A stretch of 64,000 nt of DNA, taken from positions 12,226,501 through 12,290,500 of the forward strand of contig OY756958.1 of the NCBI GenBank assembly GCA_963580455.1, given 5' to 3'. How positions within the stretch are numbered: the stretch's first letter is position 1; each line of letters opens with the position of its first letter. Made by a program: the position numbers and the translations under genes. The notes under the pieces are model-generated. The model was not told the origin of the DNA. It saw only the letters and a list, made by a program, of their open reading frames with translations, and did no database searches. Source of the stretch: Euonymus europaeus. Its lineage: Eukaryota > Streptophyta > Magnoliopsida > Celastrales > Celastraceae. Shown here piece after piece: positions 23,737 through 38,100 of the stretch.

Positions 23737-25469
23737 TTTCTCGGTGTACACTTTTTATTGTTCTTCTATGTCAAATTTTACGAGTATAAGCTTCCTAGAT
23801 TATTTCAATGCCAAAACCCCAACTTTCGATGACAAACGGACAAAACCGTTTAAAGCTCCTCCATAGAGTGAGTTGGGCAACTTCGGACTATCGAAGTTGT
23901 TCGGTGTACACTTTTTATTGTTCTTCTATGTCAAATTTTACGAGTATAAGCTTCCTAGATTATTTCTATACCAAAACCCCAACTTTCTATGACAAATGGA
24001 CAAAACCGTTTAAAGCTCCTCCATAGAGTGAGTTGAGCAACTTCGGACTATCAAAGTTGCTCGGTGTACACTTTTTATTGTTCTTCTATGTCAAATTTTA
24101 CGAGTATAAGCTTCCTAGATTATTTCGATGCCAAAACCCCAACTTTCTATAACAAATGGACAAAACCGTTTAAAGCTCCTCCATAGAATGAGTTGAGCAA
24201 CTTCGGACTACCAAAGTTTCTCGGTGTACACTTTTTATTGTTCTTGTATGTCAAATTTTACGAGTATAAGCTTCCTAGATTATTTCTATACCAAAACCCC
24301 AACTTTCTATGACAAATGGACAAAACCGTTTAAAGCTCCTCCATAGAGTGAGTTGAGCAACTTCGGACTATCAAAGTTGCTCGGTGTACACTTTTTATTG
24401 TTCTTCTATGTCAAATTTTACGAGTATAAGCTTCCTAGATTATTTCGATGCCAAAACCCCAACTTTCTATGACAAATGGACAAAAACTTTTAAAGCTACT
24501 CCATAGAGAGAGTTGAGCAACTTCAGAACATAAAATTTGCTCGGTGTACACTTTTTATTGTTATTCTATATCAAATTTTACGATTATAAGCTTCCTAGAT
24601 TATTTCGATGCCGAAACACCAACTATCAATGACAAATCGAAAAAACCGTTAAAAGCTACTCCATAGAGAGAGTTGAGCAACTTCGAACCATAAAAGTTGC
24701 TCAGTGTACACTTTTTATTGTTATTCTATGTCAAATTTTACGAACATAAGCTTCCTAGATTATTTCGATGCCAAAACCCCAACTTTCTATGACAAATGGA
24801 CAAAACCGTTTAAAGCTCCTCCATAGAGTGAGTTGAGCAACTTCGGACTATCAAAGTTGCTCGGTGTACACTTTTTATTATTCTTCTATGTCAAATTTTA
24901 CGAGTAGAAGCTTCCTAGATTATTTCGATGCCAAAACCCCAACTTTCTATGAGAAATGGACAAAACCGTTTAAAGCTCCTCCATAGAATGAGTTGAGCAA
25001 CTTCGGACCATAAAAGTTGCTCTGTGTACACTTTTTATTGTTCTTCTATGTCAAATTTTACGAGTATAAGCTTCCTAGATTATTTCGATGCCAAAACCCC
25101 AACTTTCTATGACAAATGGACAAAAACTTTTAAAGCTACTCCATAGAGAGAGTTGAGCAACTTCAGAACATAAAATTTGCTCGGTGTACACTTTTTATTG
25201 TTATTCTATATCAAATTTTACGATTATAAGCTTCCTAGATTATTTCGATGCCGAAACACCAACTATCAATGACAAATCGACAAAACCGTTAAAAGCTACT
25301 CCATAGAGAGAGTTGAGCAACTTCGGACCATAAAAGTTGCTCGGTGTACACTTTTTATTGTTATTCTATGTCAAATTTTACGAATATAAGCTTCCTAGAT
25401 TATTTCGATACCAAAACCCCAACTTTCTATGACAAATGGAAAAAACCGTTTAAAGCTCCTCCATAGAGT
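23070..25469 (+). repeat. 15-monomer HOR (type C, 2400 bp), copy 1
   Basis: The private variant AGTTGAGCCACTTCG begins at 23391, 25791 and 28351, setting periods of 2400 and 2560 bp. Other members are CCTCCACAGAG, TATTTCAATGCC with CGATGACAAACGG (23805-23840), TTCTTGTATGTC (near 24241), TAAAATTTGC (24540) and CGAGTAGAAGC (near 24901). GAGAAATGG near 24951 is shared with copy 3 but not copy 2. Its left part overlaps the 13-monomer unit. Confidence 0.74.
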
Positions 25470-28029
25470 GAGTTGAGCAACTTCGGACTATCAAAGTTGC
25501 TCGGTGTACACTTTTTGTTGTTCTTCTATGTCAAATTTTACGAGTATAAGCTTCCTAGATTATTTCGATGCCAAAACCCCAACTTTCTATGACAAATGGA
25601 CAAAACCGTTTAAAGCTCCTCCATAGAGTGAGTTGAGCAACTTCGGACTATCAAAGTTGCTCGGTGTACACTTTTTATTGTTCTTCTATGTCAAATTTTA
25701 CGAGTATAGGCTTCCTAGATTATTTCGATTCCAAAACCCCAACTTTCTATGACAAATGGAAAAAACCGTTAAAAGCTACTCCATAGAGAGAGTTGAGCCA
25801 CTTCGAACCATAAAAGTTGCTCAGTGTACACTTTTTATTGTTATTCTATGTCAAATTTTACGAACATAAGCTTCCTAGATTATTTCGATGCCAAAACCCC
25901 AACTTTCTATGACAAATGGACAAAACCGTTTAAAGCTCCTCCACAGAGTGAGTTGAGCAACTTCGGACTATCAAAGTTGCTCGGTGTACACTTTTTATTT
26001 TTCTTCTATGTCAAATTTTACGAGTATAAGCTTCCTAGATTATTTCGATGCCAAAACCCCAACTTTCTATGACAAATGGACAAAACCGTTTAAAGCTCCT
26101 CCATAGAATGAGTTGAGCAACTTCGGACTATCAAAGTTTCTCGGTGTACACTTTTTATTGTTCTTCTATGTCAAATTTTACGAGTATAAGCTTCCTAGAT
26201 TATTTCAATGCCAAAACCCCAACTTTCGATGACAAACGGACAAAACCGTTTAAAGCTCCTCCATAGAGTGAGTTGGGCAACTTCGGACTATCGAAGTTGT
26301 TCGGTGTACACTTTTTATTGTTCTTCTATGTCAAATTTTACGAGTATAAGCTTCCTAGATTATTTCTATACCAAAACCCCAACTTTCTATGACAAATGGA
26401 CAAAACCGTTTAAAGCTCCTCCATAGAGTGAGTTGAGCAACTTCGGACTATCAAAGTTGCTCGGTGTACACTTTTTATTGTTCTTCTATGTCAAATTTTA
26501 CGAGTATAAGCTTCCTAGATTATTTCGATGCCAAAACCCCAACTTTCTATAACAAATGGACAAAACCGTTTAAAGCTCCTCCATAGAATGAGTTGAGCAA
26601 CTTCGGACTACCAAAGTTTCTCGGTGTACACTTTTTATTGTTCTTGTATGTCAAATTTTACGAGTATAAGCTTCCTAGATTATTTCTATACCAAAACCCC
26701 AACTTTCTATGACAAATGGACAAAACCGTTTAAAGCTCCTCCATAGAGTGAGTTGAGCAACTTCGGACTATCAAAGTTGCTCGGTGTACACTTTTTATTG
26801 TTCTTCTATGTCAAATTTTACGAGTATAAGCTTCCTAGATTATTTCGATGCCAAAACCCCAACTTTCTATGACAAATGGACAAAAACTTTTAAAGCTACT
26901 CCATAGAGAGAGTTGAGCAACTTCAGAACATAAAATTTGCTCGGTGTACACTTTTTATTGTTATTCTATATCAAATTTTACGATTATAAGCTTCCTAGAT
27001 TATTTCGATGCCGAAACACCAACTATCAATGACAAATCGAAAAAACCGTTAAAAGCTACTCCATAGAGAGAGTTGAGCAACTTCGAACCATAAAAGTTGC
27101 TCAGTGTACACTTTTTATTGTTATTCTATGTCAAATTTTACGAACATAAGCTTCCTAGATTATTTCGATGCCAAAACCCCAACTTTCTATGACAAATGGA
27201 CAAAACCGTTTAAAGCTCCTCCATAGAGTGAGTTGAGCAACTTCGGACTATCAAAGTTGCTCGGTGTACACTTTTTATTATTCTTCTATGTCAAATTTTA
27301 CGAGTAGAAGCTTCCTAGATTATTTCGATGCCAAAACCCCAACTTTCTATGACAAATGGACAAAACCGTTTAAAGCTCCTCCATAGAGTGAGTTGAGCAA
27401 CTTCGGACTATCAAAGTTGCTCGGTGTACACTTTTTATTGTTCTTCTATGTCAAATTTTACGAGTATAGGCTTCCTAGATTATTTCGATTCCAAAACCCC
27501 AACTTTCTATGACAAATGGAAAAAACCGTTTAAAGCTCCTCCATAGAGTGAGTTGAGCAACTTCGGACTATCAAAGTTGCTCGGTGTACACTTTTTATTG
27601 TTCTTCTATTTCAAATTTTACGAGTATAAGCTTCCTAGATTATTTCGATTCCAAAACCTCAACTTTCTATGACAAATGGACAAAACCGTTTAAAGTTACT
27701 CGATAGAGAGAGATGAGCAACTTCGGACCATAAAATTTGCTCTGTGTACACTTTTTATTGTTCTTCTATGTCAAATTTTACGAGTATAAGCTTCCTAGAT
27801 TATTTCGATGCCAAAACCCCAACTTTCTATGACAAATGGACAAAACCGTTAAAAGCTACTCCATAGAGAGAGTTGAGCAACTTCGAACCATAAAAGTTGC
27901 TCAGTGTACACTTTTTATTTTTATTCTATATCAAATTTTACGAGTATAAGCTTCCTAGATTTTTTCAATGCCGAAAACCTAACTTTCTGTGACAAATGGA
28001 CAAAATCGTTTAAAGCTCCTCCATAGAGA
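25470..28029 (+). repeat. 16-monomer HOR (type C, 2560 bp), copy 2
   Basis: It matches copy 1 at offset 2400 from CTTTTTGTTGTTC (25511) through the CGAGTAGAAGC monomer (near 27301). It then has a different tail: TTCTATTTCAAATTTTACG with CCAAAACCTCAAC (27601-27662) and GTTACTCGATAGAG (near 27696), a monomer set that returns at 30481, 31281 and 31761. The reading frame 25824-26072 spans one and a half monomers and is not coding. Confidence 0.72.
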
Positions 28030-30470
28030 GAGATGAGCAACTTCGGACTATCAAAGTTGCTCGGTGTACACTTTTTGTTGTTCTTCTATGTCAAATTTTA
28101 CGAGTATAAGCTTCCTAGATTATTTCGATGCCAAAACCCCAACTTTCTATGACAAATGGACAAAACCGTTTAAAGCTCCTCCATAGAGTGAGTTGAGCAA
28201 CTTCGGACTATCAAAGTTGCTCGGTGTACACTTTTTATTGTTCTTCTATGTCAAATTTTACGAGTATAGGCTTCCTAGATTATTTCGATTCCAAAACCCC
28301 AACTTTCTATGACAAATGGAAAAAACCGTTAAAAGCTACTCCATAGAGAGAGTTGAGCCACTTCGAACCATAAAAGTTGCTCAGTGTACACTTTTTATTG
28401 TTATTCTATGTCAAATTTTACGAACATAAGCTTCCTAGATTATTTCGATGCCAAAACCCCAACTTTCTATGACAAATGGACAAAACCGTTTAAAGCTCCT
28501 CCACAGAGTGAGTTGAGCAACTTCGGACTATCAAAGTTGCTCGGTGTACACTTTTTATTTTTCTTCTATGTCAAATTTTAAGAGTATAAGCTTCCTAGAT
28601 TATTTCGATGCCAAAACCCCAACTTTCTATGACAAATGGACAAAACCGTTTAAAGCTCCTCCATAGAATGAGTTGAGCAACTTCGGACTATCAAAGTTTC
28701 TCGGTGTACACTTTTTATTGTTCTTCTATGTCAAATTTTACGAGTATAAGCTTCCTAGATTATTTCAATGCCAAAACCCCAACTTTCGATGACAAACGGA
28801 CAAAACCGTTTAAAGCTCCTCCATAGAGTGAGTTGGGCAACTTCGGACTATCGAAGTTGTTCGGTGTACACTTTTTATTGTTCTTCTATGTCAAATTTTA
28901 CGAGTATAAGCTTCCTAGATTATTTCTATACCAAAACCCCAACTTTCTATGACAAATGGACAAAACCGTTTAAAGCTCCTCCATAGAGTGAGTTGAGCAA
29001 CTTCGGACTATCAAAGTTGCTCGGTGTACACTTTTTATTGTTCTTCTATGTCAAATTTTACGAGTATAAGCTTCCTAGATTATTTCGATGCCAAAACCCC
29101 AACTTTCTATAACAAATGGACAAAACCGTTTAAAGCTCCTCCATAGAATGAGTTGAGCAACTTCGGACTACCAAAGTTTCTCGGTGTACACTTTTTATTG
29201 TTCTTGTATGTCAAATTTTACGAGTATAAGCTTCCTAGATTATTTCTATACCAAAACCCCAACTTTCTATGACAAATGGACAAAACCGTTTAAAGCTCCT
29301 CCATAGAGTGAGTTGAGCAACTTCGGACTATCAAAGTTGCTCGGTGTACACTTTTTATTGTTCTTCTATGTCAAATTTTACGAGTATAAGCTTCCTAGAT
29401 TATTTCGATGCCAAAACCCCAACTTTCTATGACAAATGGACAAAAACTTTTAAAGCTACTCCATAGAGAGAGTTGAGCAACTTCAGAACATAAAATTTGC
29501 TCGGTGTACACTTTTTATTGTTATTCTATATCAAATTTTACGATTATAAGCTTCCTAGATTATTTCGATGCCGAAACACCAACTATCAATGACAAATCGA
29601 AAAAACCGTTAAAAGCTACTCCATAGAGAGAGTTGAGCAACTTCGAACCATAAAAGTTGCTCAGTGTACACTTTTTATTGTTATTCTATGTCAAATTTTA
29701 CGAACATAAGCTTCCTAGATTATTTCGATGCCAAAACCCCAACTTTCTATGACAAATGGACAAAACCGTTTAAAGCTCCTCCATAGAGTGAGTTGAGCAA
29801 CTTCGGACTATCAAAGTTGCTCGGTGTACACTTTTTATTATTCTTCTATGTCAAATTTTACGAGTAGAAGCTTCCTAGATTATTTCGATGCCAAAACCCC
29901 AACTTTCTATGAGAAATGGACAAAACCGTTTAAAGCTCCTCCATAGAATGAGTTGAGCAACTTCGGACCATAAAAGTTGCTCTGTGTACACTTTTTATTG
30001 TTCTTCTATGTCAAATTTTACGAGTATAAGCTTCCTAGATTATTCCGATGCCAAAACCCCAACTTTCTATGACAAATGGACAAAAACTTTTAAAGCTACT
30101 CCATAGAGAGAGTTGAGCAACTTCAGAACATAAAATTTGCTCGGTGTACACTTTTTATTGTTATTCTATATCAAATTTTACGATTATAAGCTTCCTAGAT
30201 TATTTCGATGCCGAAACACCAACTATCAATGACAAATCGACAAAACCGTTAAAAGCTACTCCATAGAGAGAGTTGAGCAACTTCGGACCATAAAAGTTGC
30301 TCGGTGTACACTTTTTATTGTTATTCTATGTCAAATTTTACGAATATAAGCTTCCTAGATTATTTCGATACCAAAACCCCAACTTTCTATGACAAATGGA
30401 AAAAACCGTTTAAAGCTCCTCCATAGAGTGAGTTGAGCAACTTCGGACTATCAAAGTTGCTCGGTGTACA
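28030..30470 (+). repeat. HOR type C, copy 3
   Basis: It matches copy 2 at offset 2560 and copy 1 at offset 4960 (31 monomers). Offset 4960 holds further left (ATTTTTATTC at 27918 against 22958) and further right (GAGAAATGG near 29911; TATTTCGATACC near 30365). The third copy thus resembles the first more than the second in its flanks, suggesting a duplication of a larger block followed by loss in the middle copy. Confidence 0.72.
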
Positions 30471-31469
30471 CTTTTTATTGTTCTTCTATTTCAAATTTTA
30501 CGAGTATAAGCTTCCTAGATTATTTCGATTCCAAAACCTCAACTTTCTATGACAAATGGACAAAACCGTTTAAAGTTACTCGATAGAGAGAGATGAGCAA
30601 CTTCGGACCATAAAATTTGCTCTGTGTACACTTTTTATTGTTCTTCTATGTCAAATTTTACGAGTATAAGCTTCCTAGATTATTTCGATGCCAAAACCCC
30701 AACTTTCTATGACAAATGGACAAAAACTTTTAAAGCCACTCCATAGAGAGAGTTGAGCAACTTCAGAACATAAAAGTTGCTCGGTGTACACTTTTTATTG
30801 TTATTCTATATCAAATTTTACGATTATAAGCTTCCTAGATTATTTCGATGCCAAAAACCCAACTTTCTATGATAAAAGAATAAAACCGTTTAAAGCTCCT
30901 CCGTAGAGTGAGTTGAGCAACTTCGGACTATCAAAGTTGCTCGGTGTACACTTTTTGTTGTTCTTCTATGTCAAATTTTACGAGTATAAGCTTCCTAGAT
31001 TATTTCGATGCCAAAACACCAACTATCAATGACAAATAGACAAAACCGTTAAAAGCTACTCCGTAGATAGAGTTGAGCAACTTCGGACCATAAAAGTTGC
31101 TCGGTGTACACTTTTTATTGTTATTCTATGTCAAATTTTACGAATATAAGCTTCCTAGATTATTTCGATGCCAAAACCCCAACTTTCTATGACAAATGGA
31201 AAAAACCGTTTAAAGCTCCTCCATAGAGTGAGTTGAGCAACTTCGGACTATCAAAGTTGCTCGGTGTACACTTTTTATTGTTCTTCTATTTCAAATTTTA
31301 CGAGTATAAGCTTCCTAGATTATTTCGTTTCCAAAACCTCAACTTTCTATGACAAATGGACAAAACCGTTTAAAGTTACTCGATAGAGAGAGATGAGCAA
31401 CTTCGGACCATAAAATTTGCTCTGTGTACACTTTTTATTGTTCATCTATGTCAAATTTTACGAGTATAA
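30190..31469 (+). repeat. 8-monomer tandem unit (1280 bp), copy 1
   Basis: Markers repeat at 1280 bp: GTTACTCGATAGAG (about 30576 and 31856), GATAAAAGAA (30871 and 32151) and CCGTAGATAGAG (31061 and 32341). This copy has GAATAAAACCG near 30879 where the other has GAACAAAACCG, and TAAAGCCACTCC near 30731. Part of its right end is itself repeated at 480 bp. Confidence 0.7.
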
Positions 31470-33670
31470 GCTTCCTAGATTATTTCGATGCCGAAACACC
31501 AACTATCAATGATAAATCGACAAAACCGTTAAAAGCTACTCCATAGAGAGAGTTGAGCAACTTCGGACCATAAAAGTTGCTCGGTGTACACTTTTTATTG
31601 TTATTCTATGTCAAATTTTACGAATATAAGCTTCCTAGATTATTTCGATGCCAAAACCCCAACTTTCTATGACAAATGGAAAAAACCGTTTAAAGCTCCT
31701 CCATAGAGTGAGTTGAGCAACTTCGGACTATCAAAGTTGCTCGGTGTACACTTTTTATTGTTCTTCTATTTCAAATTTTACGAGTATAAGCTTCCTAGAT
31801 TATTTCGATTCCAAAACCTCAACTTTCTATGACAAATGGACAAAACTGTTTAAAGTTACTCGATAGAGAGAGATGAGCAACTTCGGACCATAAAATTTGC
31901 TCTGTGTACACTTTTTATTGTTCTTCTATGTCAAATTTTACGAGTATAAGCTTCCTAGATTATTTCGATGCCAAAACCCCAACTTTCTATGACAAATGGA
32001 CAAAAAATTTTAAAGCTACTCCATAGAGAGAGTTGAGCAACTTCAGAACATAAAAGTTGCTCGGTGTACACTTTTTATTGTTATTCTATATCAAATTTTA
32101 CGATTATAAGCTTCCTAGATTATTTCGATGCCAAAAACCCAACTTTCTATGATAAAAGAACAAAACCGTTTAAAGCTCCTCCGTAGAGTGAGTTGAGCAA
32201 CTTCGGACTATCAAAGTTGCTCGGTGTACACTTTTTGTTGTTCTTCTATGTCAAATTTTACGAGTATAAGCTTCCTAGATTATTTCGATGCCAAAACACC
32301 AACTATCAATGACAAATAGACAAAACCGTTAAAAGCTACTCCGTAGATAGAGTTGAGCAACTTCGGACCATAAAAGTTGCTCGGTGTACACTTTTTATTG
32401 TTATTCTATGTCAAATTTTACGAATATAAGCTTCCTAGATTATTTCGATGCCAAAACCCCAACTTTTTACGACAAATGGACAAAACCGTTTAAAGCTCCT
32501 CCATAGAATGAGTTGAGCAACTTCGGACTATCAAAGTTTCTCGGTGTACACTTTTTATTGTTCTTCTATGTCAAATTTTACGAGTATACTAGATTATTTC
32601 GATGCCAAATTCCCAACTTTCTATGACAAATGGACAAAAACTTTTAAAGCTACTCCATAGAGTGAGTTGAGCAACTTCGGACTATCAAAGTTGCTCGGTT
32701 TACACTTTTTGTTGTTCATCTATGTCAAATTTTACGAGTATAAGCTTCCTAGATTATTTCGATACCGAAACACCAACTATCAATGACAAATCGACAAAAC
32801 CGTTAAAAGCTACTCCATAGAGAGAGTTGAGCAACTTCGAACCATAAAAGTTGCTCGGTGTACACTTTTTATTGTTATTCTATGTCAAATTTTACGAATA
32901 TAAGCTGCCTAGATTATTTCGATGCCAAAACTCCAACTTTCTATGAAAAATGGACAAAACCATTTAAAGCTCCTCCATAGAGTGAGTTGAGCAACTTCGG
33001 ACTATCAAAGTTGCTCGGTGTACACTTTTTATTGTTCTTCTATGTCAAATTTTACGAGTATAAGCTTCCTAGATTATTTCGATTCCAAAACCCCAACTTT
33101 CTATGACAAATGGACTAAACCGTTTAAAGTTACTCTATAGAGAGAGATGAGCAACTTCGGACCATAAAAGTTGCTCTGTGTACACTTTTTATTGTTCTTC
33201 TATGTCAAATTTTACGAGTATAAGCTTCCTAGATTATTTCGATGCCAAAACCCCAACTTTCTATGACAAATGGACAAAACCGTTTAAAGCTCCTCCATAG
33301 AGTGAGTTGTGCAACTTCGGACTATCAAAGTTGCTCGGTGTACGCATTTTATTTTTATTCTATCTCAAATTTTATGAGTATAAACTTCCTAGATTATTTC
33401 GTTGCCAAAACCCCAACTTTCTATGACAAATGCACAAAACCGTTTAAAGCTCCTCCATAGAGAGAGTTGAGCAACTTCGGACAATAAAAGTTGCTCGGTG
33501 CACACTTTTTATTGTTCTTCTATGTCAAATTTTACGACTATAAGCATCCTAGATTATTAAGATGCCAAAACTCAACTTTCTATGACAAATATACAAAAAC
33601 GTTAAAAGCTCCTCTATAGAGAGAGTTGTGCAACTTCGGACTATCAAAGTTGCTCGGTGTACACTTTTTA
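31440..33670 (+). repeat. Segment duplicated at 43583-45813 (offset 12143-12144), left copy
   Basis: It shares a run of private variants with the right copy: TTCATCTATGTC at the left edge, CCAAAAACCCAACTTTC, AACTTTTTACGAC (near 32461 and 44604), TATACTAG (32585 and 44728), CCAAAACTCCAAC (near 32923 and 45070) and the TTTCGTTGCC monomer (near 33398). Its right half also resembles part of the type B HOR (about 6080-7130). The left copy reads GTCAAATTTTACGAG before TATACTAG, where all others I noted have GTGAAATTTT. Confidence 0.72.
31470..32465 (+). repeat. 8-monomer tandem unit, copy 2 (truncated)
   Basis: It follows copy 1 at offset 1280 and stops near 32465, where AACTTTTTACGAC replaces the expected ACTTTCTATGAC. 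Its start, about 31480-31930, repeats about 31000-31479 at 480 bp (three monomers; TTCTATTTC at 31287 and 31767). From about 31440 onward the sequence is echoed at 43583 and beyond. Confidence 0.68.
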
Positions 33671-34449
33671 TTGTTCTTCTATGTCAAATTTTACGAGTAT
33701 AAGCTTCCTAGATTACTTCGATTCAAAAACCCCAACTTTCTATGACAAATGGACAAAAACATTAAAAGCTCCTCCATAGAGAGAGTTGTGCAACTTCGGA
33801 CTATCAAAGTTTCTCGGTGTACACTTTTTATTGTTCTTCTATGTCAAATTTTACGAGTATAAGCTTCCTAGATTATTTTGATGCCAAAACCCCAACTTTC
33901 GATGACAAATGGACAAAACCGTTTAAAGCTCCTCCATAGAGTGAGTTGGGTAACTTCGGACTATCGAAGTTGTTCGGTGTACACTTTTTATTGTTCTTCT
34001 ATGTCAAATTTTACGAGTATAAGCTTCCTAGATTATTTCGATTGCAAAATCCCAACTTTCTATGACAAATGAACAAAACCGTTTAAAGCTACTCCATAGA
34101 GAGAGTTGAGCAACTTCGGACCATAAAAGTTGCTCGGTGTACACTTTTTATTGTTCTTCTATGTCAAATTTTTCGAGTATAAGCTTACTAGATTATTTCG
34201 ATTTCAAAATCCCAACTTTCTATGACAAATGAACAAAACCGTTAAAAGCTCCTCCATAGAGAGAGTTGTGCAACTTCGGACTATCAAAGTTGCTCGATGT
34301 ACACTTTTTATTGTTCTTCTATGTCAAATTTTTCGTGTATAAGCTTCCTAGATTATTTCGATGCCAAAACCCCAACTTTCTATGACAAATGGACAAAAAC
34401 TTTTAAAGCTACTCCATAGAGAGAGTTGAGCAACTTCAGAACATAAAAT
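33671..34449 (+). repeat. Ordinary satellite monomers between two duplicated blocks
   Basis: About five 160-bp monomers, including a GGGTAACTTCGGACTATCG variant (33948) and TTTTTCGAGTAT and TTTTTCGTGTAT monomers (34168, 34331). The order resembles 38040-38580 but has its own variants (TATTTTGATGCC near 33876, CGATTGCAAAATCCC near 34040). No gene or other element is seen. Confidence 0.7.
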
Positions 34450-36650
34450 TTGCTCGGTGTACACTTTTTATTGTTCATCTATGTCAAATTTTACGAGTAT
34501 AAGCTTCCTAGATTATTTCGATGCTGAAACACCAACTATCAATGACAAATCGACAAAACCGTTAAAAGCTACTCCATAGAGAGAGTTGAGCAACTTCGGA
34601 CCATAAAAGTTGCTCGGTGTACACTTTTTATTGTTATTCTATGTCAAATTTTACGAATATAAGCTTCCTAGATTATTTCGATGCCAAAACCCCAACTTTC
34701 TATGACAAATGGAAAAAACCGTTTAAAGCTCCTTTATAGAGTGAGTTGAGCAACTTCGGACTATCAAAGTTGCTCGGTGTACACTTTTTATTGTTCTTCT
34801 ATTTCAAATTTTACGAGTATAAGCTTCCTAGATTATTTCGATTCCGAAACCTCAAATTTCTATGACAAATGGACAAAACCGTTTAAAGTTACTCTATAGA
34901 GAGAGATGAGCAACTTCGGACCATAAAAGTTGCTCTGTGTACACTTTTTGTCGTTCTTCTATGTCAAATTTTACGAGTATAAGCTTCCTAGATTATTTCG
35001 ATGCCAAAACCCCAACTTTCTATGACAAATGGACAAAACCGTTTGTAGCTCCTCCATAGAGTGAGTTGAGCAACTTCGGACTATCAAAGTTGCTCGGTGT
35101 ACACTTTTTATTGTTCTTCTATGTCAAATTTTACGAGTATAGGCTTCCTAGATTATTTCGATTCCAAAACCCCAACTTTCTATGACAAATGGACAAAAAC
35201 TTTTAAAGCTACTCCATAGAGAGAGTTGAGCAACTTCAGAACATAAAATTTGCTCGGTGTACACTTTTTATTGTTCATCTATGTCAAATTTTACGAGTAT
35301 AAGCTTCATAGATTATTTCGATGCCGAAACACCAACTATCAATGACAAATCGACAAAACCGTTAAAAGCTACTCCATAGAGAGAGTTGAGCAACTTCGGA
35401 CCATAAAAGTTGCTCGGTGTACACTTTTTATTGTTATTCTATGTCAAATTTTACGAATACAAGCTTCCTAGATTATTTCGATGCCAAAACCCCAACTTTC
35501 TATGACAAATGGAAAAAACCGTTTAAAGCTCCTTTATAGAGTGAGTTGAGCAACTTCGGACTATCAAAGTTGCTCGGTGTACACTTTTTATTGTTCTTCT
35601 ATTTCAAATTTTACGAGTATAAGCTTCCTAGATTATTTCGATTCCGAAACCTCAAATTTCTATGACAAATGGACAAAACCGTTTAAAGTTACTCTATAGA
35701 GAGAGATGAGCAACTTCGGACCATAAAAGTTGCTCTGTGTACACTTTTTGTTGTTCTTCTATGTCAAATTTTACGAGTATAAGCTTCCTAGATTATTTCG
35801 ATGCCAAAACCCCAACTTTCTATGACAAATGGACAAAACCGTTTGTAGCTCCTCCATAGAGTGAGTTGAGCAACTTCGGACTATCAAAGTTGCTCGGTGT
35901 ACACTTTTTATTGTTCTTCTATGTCAAATTTTACGAGTATAGGCTTCCTAGATTATTTCGATTCCAAAACCCCAACTTTCTATGACAAATGGACAAAAAC
36001 TTTTAAAGCTACTCCATAGAGAGAGTTGAGCAACTTCAGAACATAAAATTTGCTCGGTGTACACTTTTTATTGTTCATCTATGTCAAATTTTACGAGTAT
36101 AAGCTTCATAGATTATTTCGATGCCGAAACACCAACTATCAATGACAAATCGACAAAACCGTTAAAAGCTACTCCATAGAGAGAGTTGAGCAACTTCGGA
36201 CCATAAAAGTTGCTCGGTGTACACTTTTTATTGTTATTCTATGTCAAATTTTACGAATACAAGCTTCCTAGATTATTTCGATGCCAAAACCCCAACTTTC
36301 TATGACAAATGGAAAAAACCGTTTAAAGCTCCTTTATAGAGTGAGTTGAGCAACTTCGGACTATCAAAGTTGCTCGGTGTACACTTTTTATTGTTCTTCT
36401 ATTTCAAATTTTACGAGTATAAGCTTCCTAGATTATTTCGATTCCGAAACCTCAAATTTCTATGACAAATGGACAAAACCGTTTAAAGTTACTCTATAGA
36501 GAGAGATGAGCAACTTCGGACCATAAAAGTTGCTCTGTGTACACTTTTTGTTGTTCTTCTATGTCAAATTTTACGAGTATAAGCTTCCTAGATTATTTCG
36601 ATGCCAAAACCCCAACTTTCTATGACAAATGGACAAAACCATTTAAAGCT
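34450..36650 (+). repeat. 5-monomer HOR (800 bp), about three units
   Basis: Units start at 34450, 35250 and 36050 (each after ACATAAAATT) with an exact 800-bp step. Each holds CCGAAACACCAAC, GGAAAAAACCG with CCTTTATAGAG, CCGAAACCTCAAATTTC and AGTATAGGCTTCC monomers. The first two have GTTTGTAGCTCC (35041, 35841); the third has ATTTAAAGCTCC (36641). The second and third have AAGCTTCATAG; the first has AAGCTTCCTAG. Both patterns are kept in the right copy (38929-41130). Confidence 0.78.
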
Positions 36651-38100
36651 CCTCCATAGAGTGAGTTGAGCAACTTCGGACTATCAAAGTTGCTCGGTGT
36701 ACACTTTTTATTGTTCTTCTATGTCAAATTTTACGAGTATAGGCTTCCTAGATTATTTCGATTCCAAAACCCCAACTTTCTATGACAAATGGACAAACCC
36801 GTTAAAAGCTACTCCATAGAGAGAGATGAGCAACTTCGGACCATAAAAGTTGCTCTGTGTACACTTTTTATTGTTCTTCTATGTCAAATTTTACGAGTAT
36901 AAGCTTCCTAGATTATTTCGATGCCAAAACCCCAACTTTCTATGACAAATGGACAAAAACTTTTAAAGCTACTCCATAGAGAGAGTTGAGCAACTTCAGA
37001 ACATAAAATTTGCTCGGTGTACACTTTTTATTGTTATTCTATATCAAATTTTACGATTATAAGCTTCCTAGATTATTTCGATGCCGAAACACCAACTATC
37101 AATGACAAATCGAAAAAACCGTTAAAAGCTACTCCATAGAGAGAGTTGAGCAACTTCGAACCATAAAAGTTGCTCAGTGTACACTTTTTATTGTTATTCT
37201 ATGTCAAATTTTACGAACATAAGCTTCCTAGATTATTTCGATGCCAAAACCCCAACTTTCTATGACAAATGGACAAAACCGTTTAAAGCTCCTCCATAGA
37301 GTGAGTTGAGCAACTTCGGACTATCAAAGTTGCTCGGTGTACACTTTTTATTGTTCTTCTATGTCAAATTTTACGAGTATAAGCTTCCTAGATTATTTCG
37401 ATGCCAAAACCCCAACTTTCTATGACAAATGGACAAAACCGTTTAAAGCTCCTCCATAGAATGAGTTGAGCAACTTCGGACTATCAAAGTTTCTCGGTGT
37501 ACACTTTTTCTTGTTCTTCTATGTCAAATTTTATGAGTATAAGCTTCCTAGATTATTTCGATGCCAAAACCCCAACTTTCGATGACAAATGGACAAAACC
37601 GTTTAAAGCTCCTCCATAGAGTGAGTTGGGCAACTTCGGACTATCGAAGTTGTTCGGTGTACACTTTTTATTGTTCTTCTATGTTAAATTTTACGAGTAT
37701 AACTTCCTAGATTATTTCTATACCAAAACCCCAACTTTCTATGACAAATGGACAAAACCGTTTAAAGCTCCTCCATAGAGTGAGTTGAGCAACTTCGGAC
37801 TATCAAAGTTGCTCGGTGTACACTTTTTATTGTTCTTCTATGTCAAATTTTACGAGTATATGCTTCCTAGATTATTTCGATGCCAAAACCCCAACTTTCT
37901 ATGACAAATGGACAAAACCGTTTAAAGCTCCTCCATAGAATGAGTTGAGCAACTTCGGACTATCAAAGTTTCTCGGTGTACACTTTTTATTGTTCTTCTA
38001 TGTCAAATTTTACGAGTATAAGCATCCTAGATTATTTCAATGCCAAAACCCCAACTTTCGATGACAAATGGACAAAACCGTTTAAAGCTCCTCCATAGAG